Position numbers and translations under genes: made by a program. Under the pieces are notes generated by a model, which saw nothing but the letters and a program-made list of their open reading frames with translations, did not search any database and was not told the origin of the DNA. DNA of 64,000 nucleotides from Lytechinus pictus (lineage: Eukaryota > Echinodermata > Echinoidea > Temnopleuroida > Toxopneustidae). Positions 33,801 through 43,007 of the stretch are shown piece by piece (position 1 is the first letter of the stretch; every line of letters starts with the position of its first letter). The DNA lies in assembly GCF_037042905.1 (NCBI RefSeq), contig NC_087246.1:36140001-36204000 (forward strand), in the 5' to 3' direction.

Positions 33801-34001
33801 AAAGGTGCGATGAGCAGGATCATCGAAATCAAAATCAAACTCAAGTTCATCAAATGAGGAATTGATGTTATCCATGACAACATTGTCATACGAATTAACT
33901 GAAATATCCCTATTTACGGTATGAATATGGCTATGTAATCCAAAAAAATCATCATCACTTATGTTATGAAAAGGTAGCTGCTTATTTGGGCTTTCTACCA
34001 T
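30897..34001 (-). CDS. LINE ORF2: endonuclease plus reverse transcriptase, intact
   Basis: This is a 1034-codon ORF. About the first 80 residues are an acidic leader. An apurinic-like endonuclease (about 85-310) follows with HANVRSL, LTETWL, VIYRCP, GDFNID, LIDNIF and SDHFPI, so all catalytic positions are present. A linker holds a basic stretch. The reverse transcriptase (about 520-800) carries YRPISLL, FLDFSKAFDTINH, CGVPQGSLLGPLLF and the FADD active site in FILFADDTNIF. The C-terminal region (HTKFLGVIVDNHLTW, PYLNYGLLIWG, GPKFWNSL) is typical of jockey/CR1-group elements. The protein nicks target DNA and copies its RNA in place. No frameshift or stop is seen. Confidence 0.97.
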   Translation of the reverse strand: MVESPNKQLPFHNISDDDFFGLHSHIHTVNRDISVNSYDNVVMDNINSSFDELEFDFDFDDPAHRTFSNYVSVNKFSDILKDFKNNSISFFHANVRSLNRHFDDLLSLIDNQSQNPISIIGLTETWLSSDSCLPFHIDNYEFIHKNRQNRVGGGVALYLFKTLNYTVLDEISLCNHSFESLFVEIAIPGNRNIIVGVIYRCPNSNAQEFLLHLSDLLHNTHFNNKDVFLMGDFNIDLMKHNYNTVAQDFLELMLSASFLPLISKPTRVANTSATLIDNIFSNVTSHTNSYIVLSDISDHFPILADYPIVQTLNNGTSRSKRKVTAENLARLGISLENFDWSNVYSNNDVDSSFNSFSDIITSQLDINLPKQKIKSNYKKTPKLPWISKSLLRSINRKNNLYYKFKIKGTEQSKQKYTNYKNTLTRLIRLEKRNYFVTRLKSFKNDTQNTWKIIKQAMNQVNNNCDVTKINHENKITEDPKEIANIFNDYFSSIGNNLAKTIPPTNIDFKDFLGNQNPNSVFFLPTNKQEIIKIVSDLKNKNSSGYDEINNVIFKSIIPFIVDPLVHIFNLSLSCGQFPNAMKTAKVIPLFKKGDKLDVGNYRPISLLSSFSKLLEKIVYTRVISFFKKFDIFSHFQFGFREKHSTVHALLSFVEKVSHSIDLSSHTIGIFLDFSKAFDTINHDILLYKLSHYGVRGKALEWFRSYLLNRKQYVSLNEYESELRNTRCGVPQGSLLGPLLFVLFINDFYRSSNSLSFILFADDTNIFYSHKDPNILVDTVNTELLNISQWIHANKLSLNLQKTNYMLFSNSLDSLPSDIILNNAPLKQVSHTKFLGVIVDNHLTWKMHINNVCKTISRNIGVINRMKFLLPQSSLFMLYSSLILPYLNYGLLIWGNTHQTLIEKIFILQKKVIRIICNAPIRSHTNSLFFENKILKIKDLYSFQLGQFMYQYNSNNLPIVFHDMFQKNESIHKYPTRQSDEFHLPLFRTFKAKNTFIYEGPKFWNSLHNDLKSSPSLYTFKRKLKSFLLNSYNHV

Positions 34002-35554
34002 GTATTGGATAACAGTAACAGATCACAGTAGATCGACCGTGTAGGATGAAATATGAAAATAATTTTGGCACTACCAAAGAGGGAAGGAAATGAGGAAAGA
34101 GGAGTAGAGAATCCATATGCAGCTTGGAAAATGAGAAACTGAAAAACATCAACAAGTAACATGAATATGAAAAAACATAGGGGGTAAACACAATAAAGAG
34201 ATGAACAAGTGAAGATATAAAATGAAGCTCTGTTGGCATTGTGATTTTGTGAGAGCAATCGTAAGATTTAGATTTCATAATTCATTACATTATCAGCATC
34301 AGAAATAAAATCGTTTGAGGTCGAGGAAATCTCTGGATAAAGAACTTAATGTCATCCTAAAATATCGATCAACAAAAAAACAAAACTTTTTTTGCGATGA
34401 AAAGCATAATGTATTACATAATTAACCTTAATGACACTGCTCCTAATAAACATTGGAAAATTAAATGTAAAGAAAGAAAGATTACGCACTGGCATTCACA
34501 TTCCTTGTTTAAAAGAATGCTATATACAGAAGCTGGGATTCATTGTCAACGAGTGAAATTGTCGGAGATGACAATGATATCAATTAAGAGTTCAAGCAAC
34601 TGGAAAATGCATTCATTCTTGTACAAGCTGGGGATAAAAAAAAAACAAGTAAATAAATAAATGAGCAGGTCATAGCCCAGTCGACGGACACTATTCAATA
34701 ACAGAGGTATATGCAAGAATTTAAGGATTGAAATAGTAAATACATGACGTACAACTGGTATTTAAATTTCTTTTAAAAATCCAGTCTTGGTAGACCAGGC
34801 GAGGACAGACACAGCGCATTCCAGGGGCACATCAATGTAATTAAACAAAGCGGGCCCCCGGAATACACCGTATCAAACCGGGCCATATCCACCACTGCAC
34901 TCTAAATCATGAATATTTATGAAAAATTATTAAGTTGGATTTGAAATCGAACACGCAAAACAGCAACAACTCAATTTTTTTTGTTTAAAGTTAAATTGGT
35001 GTAGGAATAGTTATCGGTATGTCGAAAGCATGAATACTTGCTTTCAACCATCAAGTTCATACATAACTTAACTTAAGTTATGTATGAACAGGCAACCATG
35101 ATATTCACTGCTTATGCTTATGTGAAATATGACAGCAAAATAATTAAAAAAATTTAAGCTCTATTGGGCGCTATACAAGAAAATTATTAGAAAAAGAGTA
35201 TGAATAAATGAATGTGTGTACGTACAATGCATGAACTGTCGGCTTATTAAATTCAATGTCATCCTGTTTTCAGGTAATATACCTAAATAACATCAATGCA
35301 AACATGAATAACCAAGTCCAATTTACAGAGTAGCTTGGTAAAGAAAAGGAAAATCCTATATTCCATCAATAAATCTTGCTTTGAAAAGGAGATAGTGACC
35401 AGACAATATACGGAAGGGTAACGAATTTGATCATTAAATGTAAAAAATATGTCAAACAGTGATGATATGAACACAAATCATTAAAAAACACAAGTGCTAT
35501 ATAGGATTCCACAGGTTACCTCATAGTCAGATCGGTATATAAAAGAAAAGTATA

Positions 35555-35730
35555 CCTGGTGGGTGTTTCATAAAGCTGTTCGCAAAGTTACGAACAACTT
35601 TACGCACGACCGGAACATGTTCTTAGGTCATAACTCAATTACATATAGATATCATATAGCATAAGAAAGGATCACCAGTCGTGCGTAAAGCAACTCGTAA
35701 CCCACGAACAGTCCTATGAAACGGGCCCCT
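35555..35730. mobile_element. MITE with GGGTGTTTCATAAA end
   Basis: CCTGGTGGGTGTTTCATAAA at the left is matched imperfectly in inverse by CCTATGAAACGGGCCCCT at the right. The inner arms AACTTTACGCACGAC and GTCGTGCGTAAAG are perfect. It is related to the elements at 59470 and 59915. Confidence 0.8.
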
Positions 35731-35871
35731 GTAAACCTCAGAAATATGACATTTGTTTATTTTTTTTTCTAAGATAAAATTACTGAAGTGTAAAGTTCTG
35801 TCTTCAACAGAATATTTTAAATTATTTCCAAAGATATAAGTTAACAGCCGTAGCAAACTGTTACCTTCTTT

Positions 35872-37018
35872 CATGGATTTTTTTTCATGAGATAATATAA
35901 TAACACACCAGAATCTCCACTTTGGTCTCCAATCTACAAATTCCGGCTCTTCCAATATTTATGAATAAACCATTTATAATATCAATGGACAAATAGCTAC
36001 ATCATGAATTGTGCCCAAACTCAGTACTCTTTTTTTGTACAACTTGTGGGGATAAGCAAACTGAGGCACAATAGATATGCAATTTTCATAGCTTTAATAA
36101 AGTTAGAAGTCTAATAATGTTAATAATAATAAGAGTTTCAAAGTAAAAGGAAGACAAAATACAAAGTTTTGGATACCAAGAAAATCGCTTCAGTCATAAA
36201 AAAATTAGCAACACTATATAAATTATGTCGCATGAGTGGTATTATTCAGGCCATATACATTTTTTTCCATGACAAAGACTTGAACAATATAAAACAAGAG
36301 CCTACATTCATTTTTGCCCAAAATGTTTTGCTCATTTTTTTTTTTTCGTTATCGATATTATTCTGGCTTGCATCGTTTTGTAAAGAGAGAAAAAAATACA
36401 ATTCAGGCCATATACAATTTTTTTATTTTTCTTGAGAAAAGCTTGATAATAAATAATTTAGATCCTAGATTCATTTTTATCCAAAATGTTATGCTCCTTT
36501 TTTCTTTTTCAATTTTGGTATTATTCTGGCTTGTATCGTTATATAGAGAGAAAAAATACAATTCATTTTGTTTGATGTTGCACATTTGTAAAGTGTAAAA
36601 GCAAAGGCCATCAAAATGATGTCACTCTTTGAAATTTACATCATGATCGAACATGATCATATAGAAATCAAGGAGAGGAATGACTTTAATAGCTGATATC
36701 AATCACAAAAAAGATCAAAAAATTGTAAATATATCACAAAATGTCAGGATTATTAAGGTAGGTTGATAAATCTTTCTTTCAGGCATTGTTTTTTCTCATG
36801 AGAAATATAATAATAGGCCAGAATTAATCCATAAATTTCGGCTCTTCTATTATTTATGAGTAAACTATTCTTATATACAAATGGAAAAATAGTTACATCA
36901 TGAATTGTGCCCAACTCGGTACTCTTTTGTCAGGGGATACATACTTGTGGGGATAAGCCAATTTATAAATAATGAATATGCAATTTCCATAGCTTTTAAC
37001 AAAGTAAGAATAGTTAAG
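35872..37018. repeat. direct repeats inside the LINE spacer
   Basis: 35872-36118 and 36779-37018 share CATCATGAATTGTGCCCAA, ACTTGTGGGGATAAGC and AATTTCGGCTCTTC-like blocks. Between them a 157-bp unit starting ATTCAGGCCATATACA is duplicated in tandem at 36244 and 36401. Confidence 0.85.
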
Positions 37019-37445
37019 GCTGTTATGTATTGCTCAATGTTTTTTTTTTAGTGTATAAATCTGCAAGAATCTTCAATCATGAAGGAGGCAGATTTAACCT
37101 GAAGAAGAAATGGAAAGGTGAAACAGAGCAATGCATATTTTTATGTTCTGTGACATAATCTACGTTCTGTTGCACAATAATAACTTCGTTCAGGATTATA
37201 CACAGATGATTTGAGAATGGCATAATGATTAAATAACTGACAAGGATTAAAAATTGTTTAATGCAATGGTAATTGGTGAGGCGAGCTTACTTTGATCATG
37301 CGTCTTGGTGTTGGTGATTGGAATGGTGGTTGATTACTTTCCGAAATAAATGAATAACGTAGATAGGGGTAAACAGTGGCACTACATGTATATTGGTGAA
37401 CAAGTTGCAGAGGTCACAAACTGTTGATGATCCATGATGTCGTGA

Positions 37446-38549
37446 TCAGGCGTTGTCAGACCAGTTGACCCAACTTGATTGCGGTGATCCGTTGCGTGCT
37501 GGTTGGCGAGTTTGCAGAAATACTTTGGTGCCGTTTACGCGGATTCTAGTGGAAAGCTTCTTATCGTTGCGAATTTTAAAGGCAATAGATGCTAGTCGGC
37601 CTCGTTCGCGTTTCATTACAGGTGGCAAGTCGGAGCGAATGGTGACGCGATCAAAACAGGCGGCGGGTGTTGCTTGCTGGGGTTCCGTGGGTTGTTGTCC
37701 TGGTTGTTGTTGGGGCTGCGTGGCTTGCTGTTGACGATGTTGCTGGCCGGGAATATCATTGCGGCGCTGACGATTTACTTGCTCAAAAGCATTAAGTAGA
37801 CTATCACGGTCAGCCATGTTGGCAAATCTGATGATCAAGGGTCGAGGTGCTCCTGTTGCTTGTTTAGGGGCCGGTAGTCGGTGTGCATTTACTAACTGCG
37901 TTTTGGTAGCTACAGCCGATGACACTTTAAGAAAGTGAGCAATGATACCATGTACAGTTGAGTATACATTTTCCTTTTGGTTTTCTGGTACACCATAAAC
38001 AAGCAAATTCTGCTTCCTCTGATGAAGTTCAAGTAGGATAATTTTCTCTTCCAAATCCGCCGTTTTACGATCAATTTCCCCTCTAATATGAGGAATAGTA
38101 TCCTTCTCCAACACCTTAATTCTGTCCGAATTAAAACTCACAGTGGTCTCCAGATCCTGGATTGCCCTTCTAGTTTGGGTTAGCTCCACTTTGATCATAT
38201 GGATATCATTCCCCATAGAGTCAAATCTTGTGTTCATTTCTTGAGAAAGTTGTGCAAACATTTGCTTCATTTCAGCTAACATGTCATTAGACCCACCTGC
38301 TGTACAAGCGTTAGAAGCGGCGCCTTGGGCGTTGGCGGCTGGTGAAGTCACGTGATCGCTGCTGGCGTCTCCGGTCGCATGGGTACCTTCAGGAAATTGG
38401 AATGGGTTGCTTCGGGTTGGCGAAGGTTGGGCGTTTCCCAATACAGAAATGTTAGACTGTGAAGCCATTTTATCCACTTTTTTCAGATTTTTGGTCGTCG
38501 ACTTTGTAGAAGGATTAGATCGTAGGTTGTAAGAACGCTCTTTACTCAT
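37446..38549 (-). CDS. LINE ORF1: coiled-coil RNA-binding protein, intact
   Basis: This is a 367-codon ORF with a Ser/Ala-rich N-terminal region and a heptad-like coiled coil (about residues 90-175: MFAQLSQEMNTRFDSM through KTADLEEKIILLE). An RRM-like domain follows, with HQRKQNLLVYGVPENQ and APRPLIIRFANMADRD. A glutamine-rich insert (about 270-300) leads to a basic C-terminal domain (SDLPPVMKRERGRLASIAFK). The layout is that of L1-type ORF1 proteins, which trimerise and package element RNA. The Gln-rich insert between the RRM and the C-terminal domain is unusual. It begins about 90 nt from the 5' end of the element. Confidence 0.92.
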   Translation of the reverse strand: MSKERSYNLRSNPSTKSTTKNLKKVDKMASQSNISVLGNAQPSPTRSNPFQFPEGTHATGDASSDHVTSPAANAQGAASNACTAGGSNDMLAEMKQMFAQLSQEMNTRFDSMGNDIHMIKVELTQTRRAIQDLETTVSFNSDRIKVLEKDTIPHIRGEIDRKTADLEEKIILLELHQRKQNLLVYGVPENQKENVYSTVHGIIAHFLKVSSAVATKTQLVNAHRLPAPKQATGAPRPLIIRFANMADRDSLLNAFEQVNRQRRNDIPGQQHRQQQATQPQQQPGQQPTEPQQATPAACFDRVTIRSDLPPVMKRERGRLASIAFKIRNDKKLSTRIRVNGTKVFLQTRQPARNGSPQSSWVNWSDNA

Positions 38550-38641
38550 GTCTTGATTCGAAAGATCGAGATTTTACCTCTCACATAACTTAGAATTGAG
38601 AGCTGAAGTTGAACACGTCCGCACTCTACGATTGCATTCTA

Positions 38642-38680
38642 TAAATATAAATATCTCCAGCCTGGACCATATCCCTTTAA
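38642..38680. mobile_element. TTAA MITE, right terminal piece
   Basis: AATATCTCCAGCCTGGACC and ATCCCTTTAA are the inverse of the left terminus at 29953 (TTAAAGGGATAGTCTGGGCT). It is the other end of the element split by the LINE. Confidence 0.88.
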
Positions 38681-38689
38681 GTGACATTT

Positions 38690-39010
38690 CTCTAAATTAC
38701 TGTCTTAATTGAGGTGCATGATGATTGTTTATGTTATTTTTTATTTAAGATGTGAATAATGTCTATATAGGGGCATTATTTTAGTTATTGTTTTAATTTA
38801 ATTTTTGTTCTGGTTTTTATTAATGCTTATTTTGAGCCATGTTTTAGTTTAACGAGTGACTTACACACGATGTTATTTAAGGGAATCTGCAGGCTTCAAA
38901 CATTTTTTGTTTATGCTTATTTCCTTCTGTGTATTATTATTATTATCAATGTAACATTATATTCTGTAAATTTATTTCTTACAATTCATGGTTAAAAATA
39001 AAACAAACAA
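38690..39010 (+). repeat. possible LINE 3' UTR remnant
   Basis: AT-rich, with TATTATTATTATTATC and a short A-rich tail AAAAATAAAACAAACAAAC. It resembles a LINE 3' end, but no coding sequence is attached. Confidence 0.3.
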
Positions 39011-39483
39011 ACTTGTTAAACAAAAAAAAAGAAAGTCCAGAGTAAGTAATCAATACAACTAACTGTTTTTCTATATTTTCATTTGGAACAATTCTGATTT
39101 TTTTCGCAGTCTTGACAGTGAGATATACATTTTTTTTCACGTATAAGATCTTGATTCATATGATTTGTGATTTTAGTATGATTGATTTGAAGGGAAAGAA
39201 ATAGAATATGATTTAAAACAAAAATTCAATAACAGTCGGACTGCAGGTCATCTATCCTCTCGTGGCTGCATGAATCCTGCCGGCCCTGCAAAATGAATCG
39301 TGAGATTTTCTTTCTTTAAGAATTTACCTATTTATCTTCTAATCTTCTTTACACAATTGGACAGAGCAAATGTTTCACTTTCATATTGGTCACTTATTTT
39401 GTATAAAATATTTTGACAAATAAGTGAATCTCAGGCCTGAAAATGTGCATCAAAACTGAATTCTCTTCCTCTGTTTTCTTTTG

Positions 39484-39741
39484 CAAATTGTGCAAAAAAA
39501 ATATTTTGAGCCTCGAAGATATCTATATCACCACAAAGCTGAATTTCTGTACTTTCTCACTCTTAATATGCATGGGGCACCTTTTAATCGGGTCAAGATC
39601 ACACTTTTCCCACCAAATTGTGCAAAAAAAAATTATTTTGAGCCTCGAAGATATCTATCACCACAAAGCTGAATTTCTGTACTTTCTCACTCTTAATATT
39701 GGGCACCTTTTAATCGGGTCAAGATCACACTTTTCCCACCA
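39484..39741 (+). repeat. 129-bp tandem duplication with an inverted relative at 41.4 kb
   Basis: CAAATTGTGCAAAAAAA begins at 39484 and 39613. Both units run to ATCACACTTTTCCCACC. A degenerate inverse copy (GTGTGATCTTGACCCGATTA, then GAATTCAGCTTTATCATGAT) lies at about 41403-41520. The hAT element sits between, so it probably inserted into an older inverted-repeat element. Confidence 0.85.
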
Positions 39742-39779
39742 AGGTATACAAGACGAGATTTCTAAAATGTTGGAGCAGC

Positions 39780-41219
39780 CAACCGCGTAGCCAGGGTATC
39801 ATTTCGGAGGGGGCGGTAAATGCACGCGAAGCGTGCCAACGGTGCCAACACTTACAGAGCGCGCGAAGCGCGCTCCCTAGGGGGTGGGTGCAGGGAGGGG
39901 GAGTTTCCCCCTCCATCGCGAAGCGCGAAGCTTTTGGTGTTTCATAAATTAAAATGAAAAGGAGCCGTCTCTCTTGTCTCTAGTACCTATATCAGCCCCA
40001 ATTCAGTTGACTATATTGTGATTTTGAACCTTGTTTTCAAAAGTGATTGTGAACGCACAAAAAAGGGATAAAATGGAGGAAATTAACCCCGCGCAAAGCG
40101 CGGAAGCGAAAGTGTTTTATCAATTTTTTTGCAAAGAAAAGTGTCCCGAGAAAAGGGTATTCTCTAAGTTATATTGAATACTTCCTTTGGAAAGATCAGA
40201 TTTGGTTACCAACAATTTAGCGACAGTGCATATCTTTAACTCGCAAAACAGAGGAGAAGGATATATGCCGGGAGGAAGATATTCCTCCCCGCGCAGAGCA
40301 ATGAAACTCTAAAATTTCAAAGGGCGGACGTTTCGTCAAATGCAGATATCTCTAATACCCCCATCTAATTCAGTTGTTTTTCCTCTTAGATTATTGGACT
40401 TCATTACAAGGAAAAATTGTGCGCAAAGAGTTGAAACTTTTGTGATTTATTAAAATTATATAAAACAGGATGATGTATAATTATCCTGATGCGCTTCATT
40501 TTTAATGATAAAGAAATTTAAGTGTCATTCAAAATTTCAAACTTAGGGCGCAAAATAGGACAGGAGATTAATGTGTAGGGAAATGACATGAAGTTGAGTA
40601 GAATTTGATAAAACATATTGTACTCTTCTTATTTAATACAACACGAATATTTTATACCTTCCTCTTTTTAAATTAGGAACCTGTTGGCCCCAAATTATGA
40701 TTATTTAGTAATGAGCTGAAAAGCGGGATAAGTTGCCTATATGGAGGTGACGGCAGAAATTGATATAAAGATTTTCTTACCCGCCCGGAGCCGACCCGAC
40801 CAGAAGTTGCGCGACCAATTAAAAAAAAATAACTTCATATACTTCGGACTATCCTTACTCTAATTCCATGCCCTAACATATATATTTGAACTTTAACTGG
40901 CAAGAAACACGTATAGCTAAAATAGAAAAACAGGGTTAGAGAAGTGGTGAGGGAAACAAAGGGGAACTGCAATATCATTTAACCGCGCGCAGCGCGGAAG
41001 CAAAATTCTTGTATATAAATTTAGAGCAAGAGTGAAGGAGTTTCTTTTTAAGAAAAAAAATAAAATAAACAAGAAAAACCCACAAAGCTACCTTTCTTCC
41101 CTTTCCTTCCTTCGCTTTTCCTTTTCTCTTCTCTTTTTTCCCTTTTTTTTTTTCTTTTTGGGGACGTTTTGGGGGGCGACCGCCCCCACCGCCCCCCCCC
41201 CCCCCTGGCTAAGCGCCTG
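39780..41219. mobile_element. nonautonomous hAT transposon with 8-bp TSD
   Basis: The ends CAACCGCGTAGCCAGGG and CCCTGGCTAAGCGCCTG are imperfect inverted repeats. GGAGCAGC is duplicated exactly at 39772-39779 and 41220-41227. The interior carries GCGCGAAGCGCGC-type palindromes and the terminal G- and C-rich tracts usual for this group. No transposase is recognised. Confidence 0.88.
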
Positions 41220-41529
41220 GGAGCAGCATATCCAGAGTTCCGATGGCTGGATAAGGCTTCAAACCAACAGGCGCGGGTATAATTTGATATGAGATTACCA
41301 TGGGGAGTGTGACCTTGCCGTGATATACACTGGAACCGTTGGGTATGTGCATTCTATGATCAATCAGAGTGCAGTATTCTTAATTTCAAGCTGCTTAAAA
41401 AAGGTGTGATCTTGACCCGATTAACCCAATTCTTGAAATCTATACCATTTTAAAGCATAGAATTCAGCTTTATCATGATCTAAAAATCATTTGGGCTCAA
41501 ACAAAAATGAAGTGTAAAAATAACAACTT

Positions 41530-42429
41530 TTCTCAGGTGAAAATAATTATTTTGTAGCATATTTTAGATAAAAAATTTCACCTATATACATTTTCAAACA
41601 CATGACCTGAAAGAATGATTCTTCTTCTTTACAATGATACCAAATTCATGAAATTTGATGCATATTTAGAGCAGCAATGACCGAATTAAAAGAGGTGTTT
41701 GGGTCCGCACCAAGCTCATTAAATATGCAAAACCTCTCTAGTCATGAATATCACTTGGATGAAAGAAGCCCGGTTTTGGGACCTGCCGACTGATAATTCT
41801 GTGAACGTCGTCTGAACGTCTAAAGCGTATAATAATCTGTTCAGATAATTAATCGAGATTTTCTATTTGGCATATTTCTATTGAAACCAAAATACAATGA
41901 TTTGAAAAAGAGGAGGGATACTACACGAAGTAAGTTTAGCCAGCTTTTAAAGAAACATGGGAAGAACTCAGGGACGACGAACTGGGAAGTGGAAGGTTGA
42001 GGGAGACACCAAGGGGAAAGGTTCACTTATATATTCTTTTGAAACCAAGAATTGAAAAAAAAAGTAGCAATTCAATGATGTGGGACGTAAGCTGGGTGCA
42101 ATCCACTGACGTAAATCCCAGGGGGTGCAGATCCCCCCCCCCCCCCACTTTTTAAGACAGCAACAATATTTTGTTTTTAATTATCAAAATTATTAATACG
42201 GCTGTGCATATATGGATTCATCTTTAAATGCATTCAAAGTGCTAAAATAGGCCCAATTTTGCAAAAACGCGAAATTTCTCGCGCGGTCGCTTCGCTCCCG
42301 AGCTCTATTATATCCCATATTGGCCATGGCAAATCCATGACGTCTACTATCTGCACTCCGCTTCATCTAGAGTATGGTTATGAACTTTATAATTCCAATG
42401 ACTTTTAAATATGGTTATAACTGTTATTA
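41530..42429. other. intergenic, nothing recognised
   Basis: This stretch holds only a short minus-strand ORF (41841-42026) and a C-run near 42131. Confidence 0.4.
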
Positions 42430-43007
42430 TTAAAGGTCAAGTCCACCCCAGGAATATACTGACTTGAATAAATAGAGAAAAATCAAACTAGCATTGTGCT
42501 GAAAATTTCATAAAAATCGGATGTAAAATAAGAAAGTTATGACATTTTAAAATTTCGCTTATTTTTCACAAAACAGTGATATTCACAACTAAGTGAGTCA
42601 GTCGATGATGTCCATCACTCACTATTTCTTTTGTTTCTTATTGTTTGAATTATACAATATTTCATTTTTTATCGATTTGACAATTAAGGACCAACTTGAC
42701 TGAACCATTATCAATGCTAATTCCACACGTTCAGGGAGGAATTAATCGTTGTATCACTTGACATTGAGGAGAAAATTAGAATATTTCATATAAAGAAATA
42801 GTGAGTGGATGACGTCATAGTTTCCCCATTCGCATACCAGCCAGGATGTGCATATAACTGTTTTGTGAAATTAAGCGAAAGTTTAAAATGTCACAACTTT
42901 CTTATTTTACATCCGATTTTGATGAAATTGTCAGTGTACGTTATGCTTGTTGGATTTTTCTCTTTTTATTCAAATCCACTTTTTGTTGGGGTGGACTTGT
43001 CCTTTAA
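42430..43007. mobile_element. TTAA-flanked foldback MITE, copy 2
   Basis: TTAAAGGTCAAGTCCACCCC at the left is matched in inverse by GGGGTGGACTTGTCCTTTAA at the right. It is the same family as 19685-20277, in the opposite sense. Confidence 0.9.

Larger units (their letters stand above)
34002..37445 (-). other. 3.4-kb LINE inter-ORF region with internal repeats and a MITE
   Basis: No long ORF lies here. It contains a MITE (35555-35730), a 157-bp tandem duplication (36244-36559) and a 240-bp direct repeat (35872-36118 and 36779-37018). Related LINEs normally have adjacent ORFs, so this spacer is an oddity. Confidence 0.7.
30355..38641 (-). mobile_element. full-length non-LTR retrotransposon, about 8.3 kb
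   Basis: The element is oriented right to left: a 5' end near 38640, a leader of about 90 nt, ORF1 (38549-37446), an unusually long 3.4-kb inter-ORF region, ORF2 (34001-30897), then a 540-nt 3' UTR ending in a degenerate ATGAAA-type tail at about 30355-30395. Its limits are set by the two halves of a TTAA MITE that abut it on both sides. Both ORFs are intact, so the copy is young. No clear target duplication could be defined at the AT-rich junctions. The ORF2 sequence style is of the jockey/CR1/L2 group; the exact clade is not resolved. Confidence 0.9.

Noticed and set aside
33707..34278. Small minus-strand ORFs near the LINE ORF2 start (60, 98 and 87 codons)
   Set aside because: They are out-of-frame or leader sequence of the LINE, without motifs.
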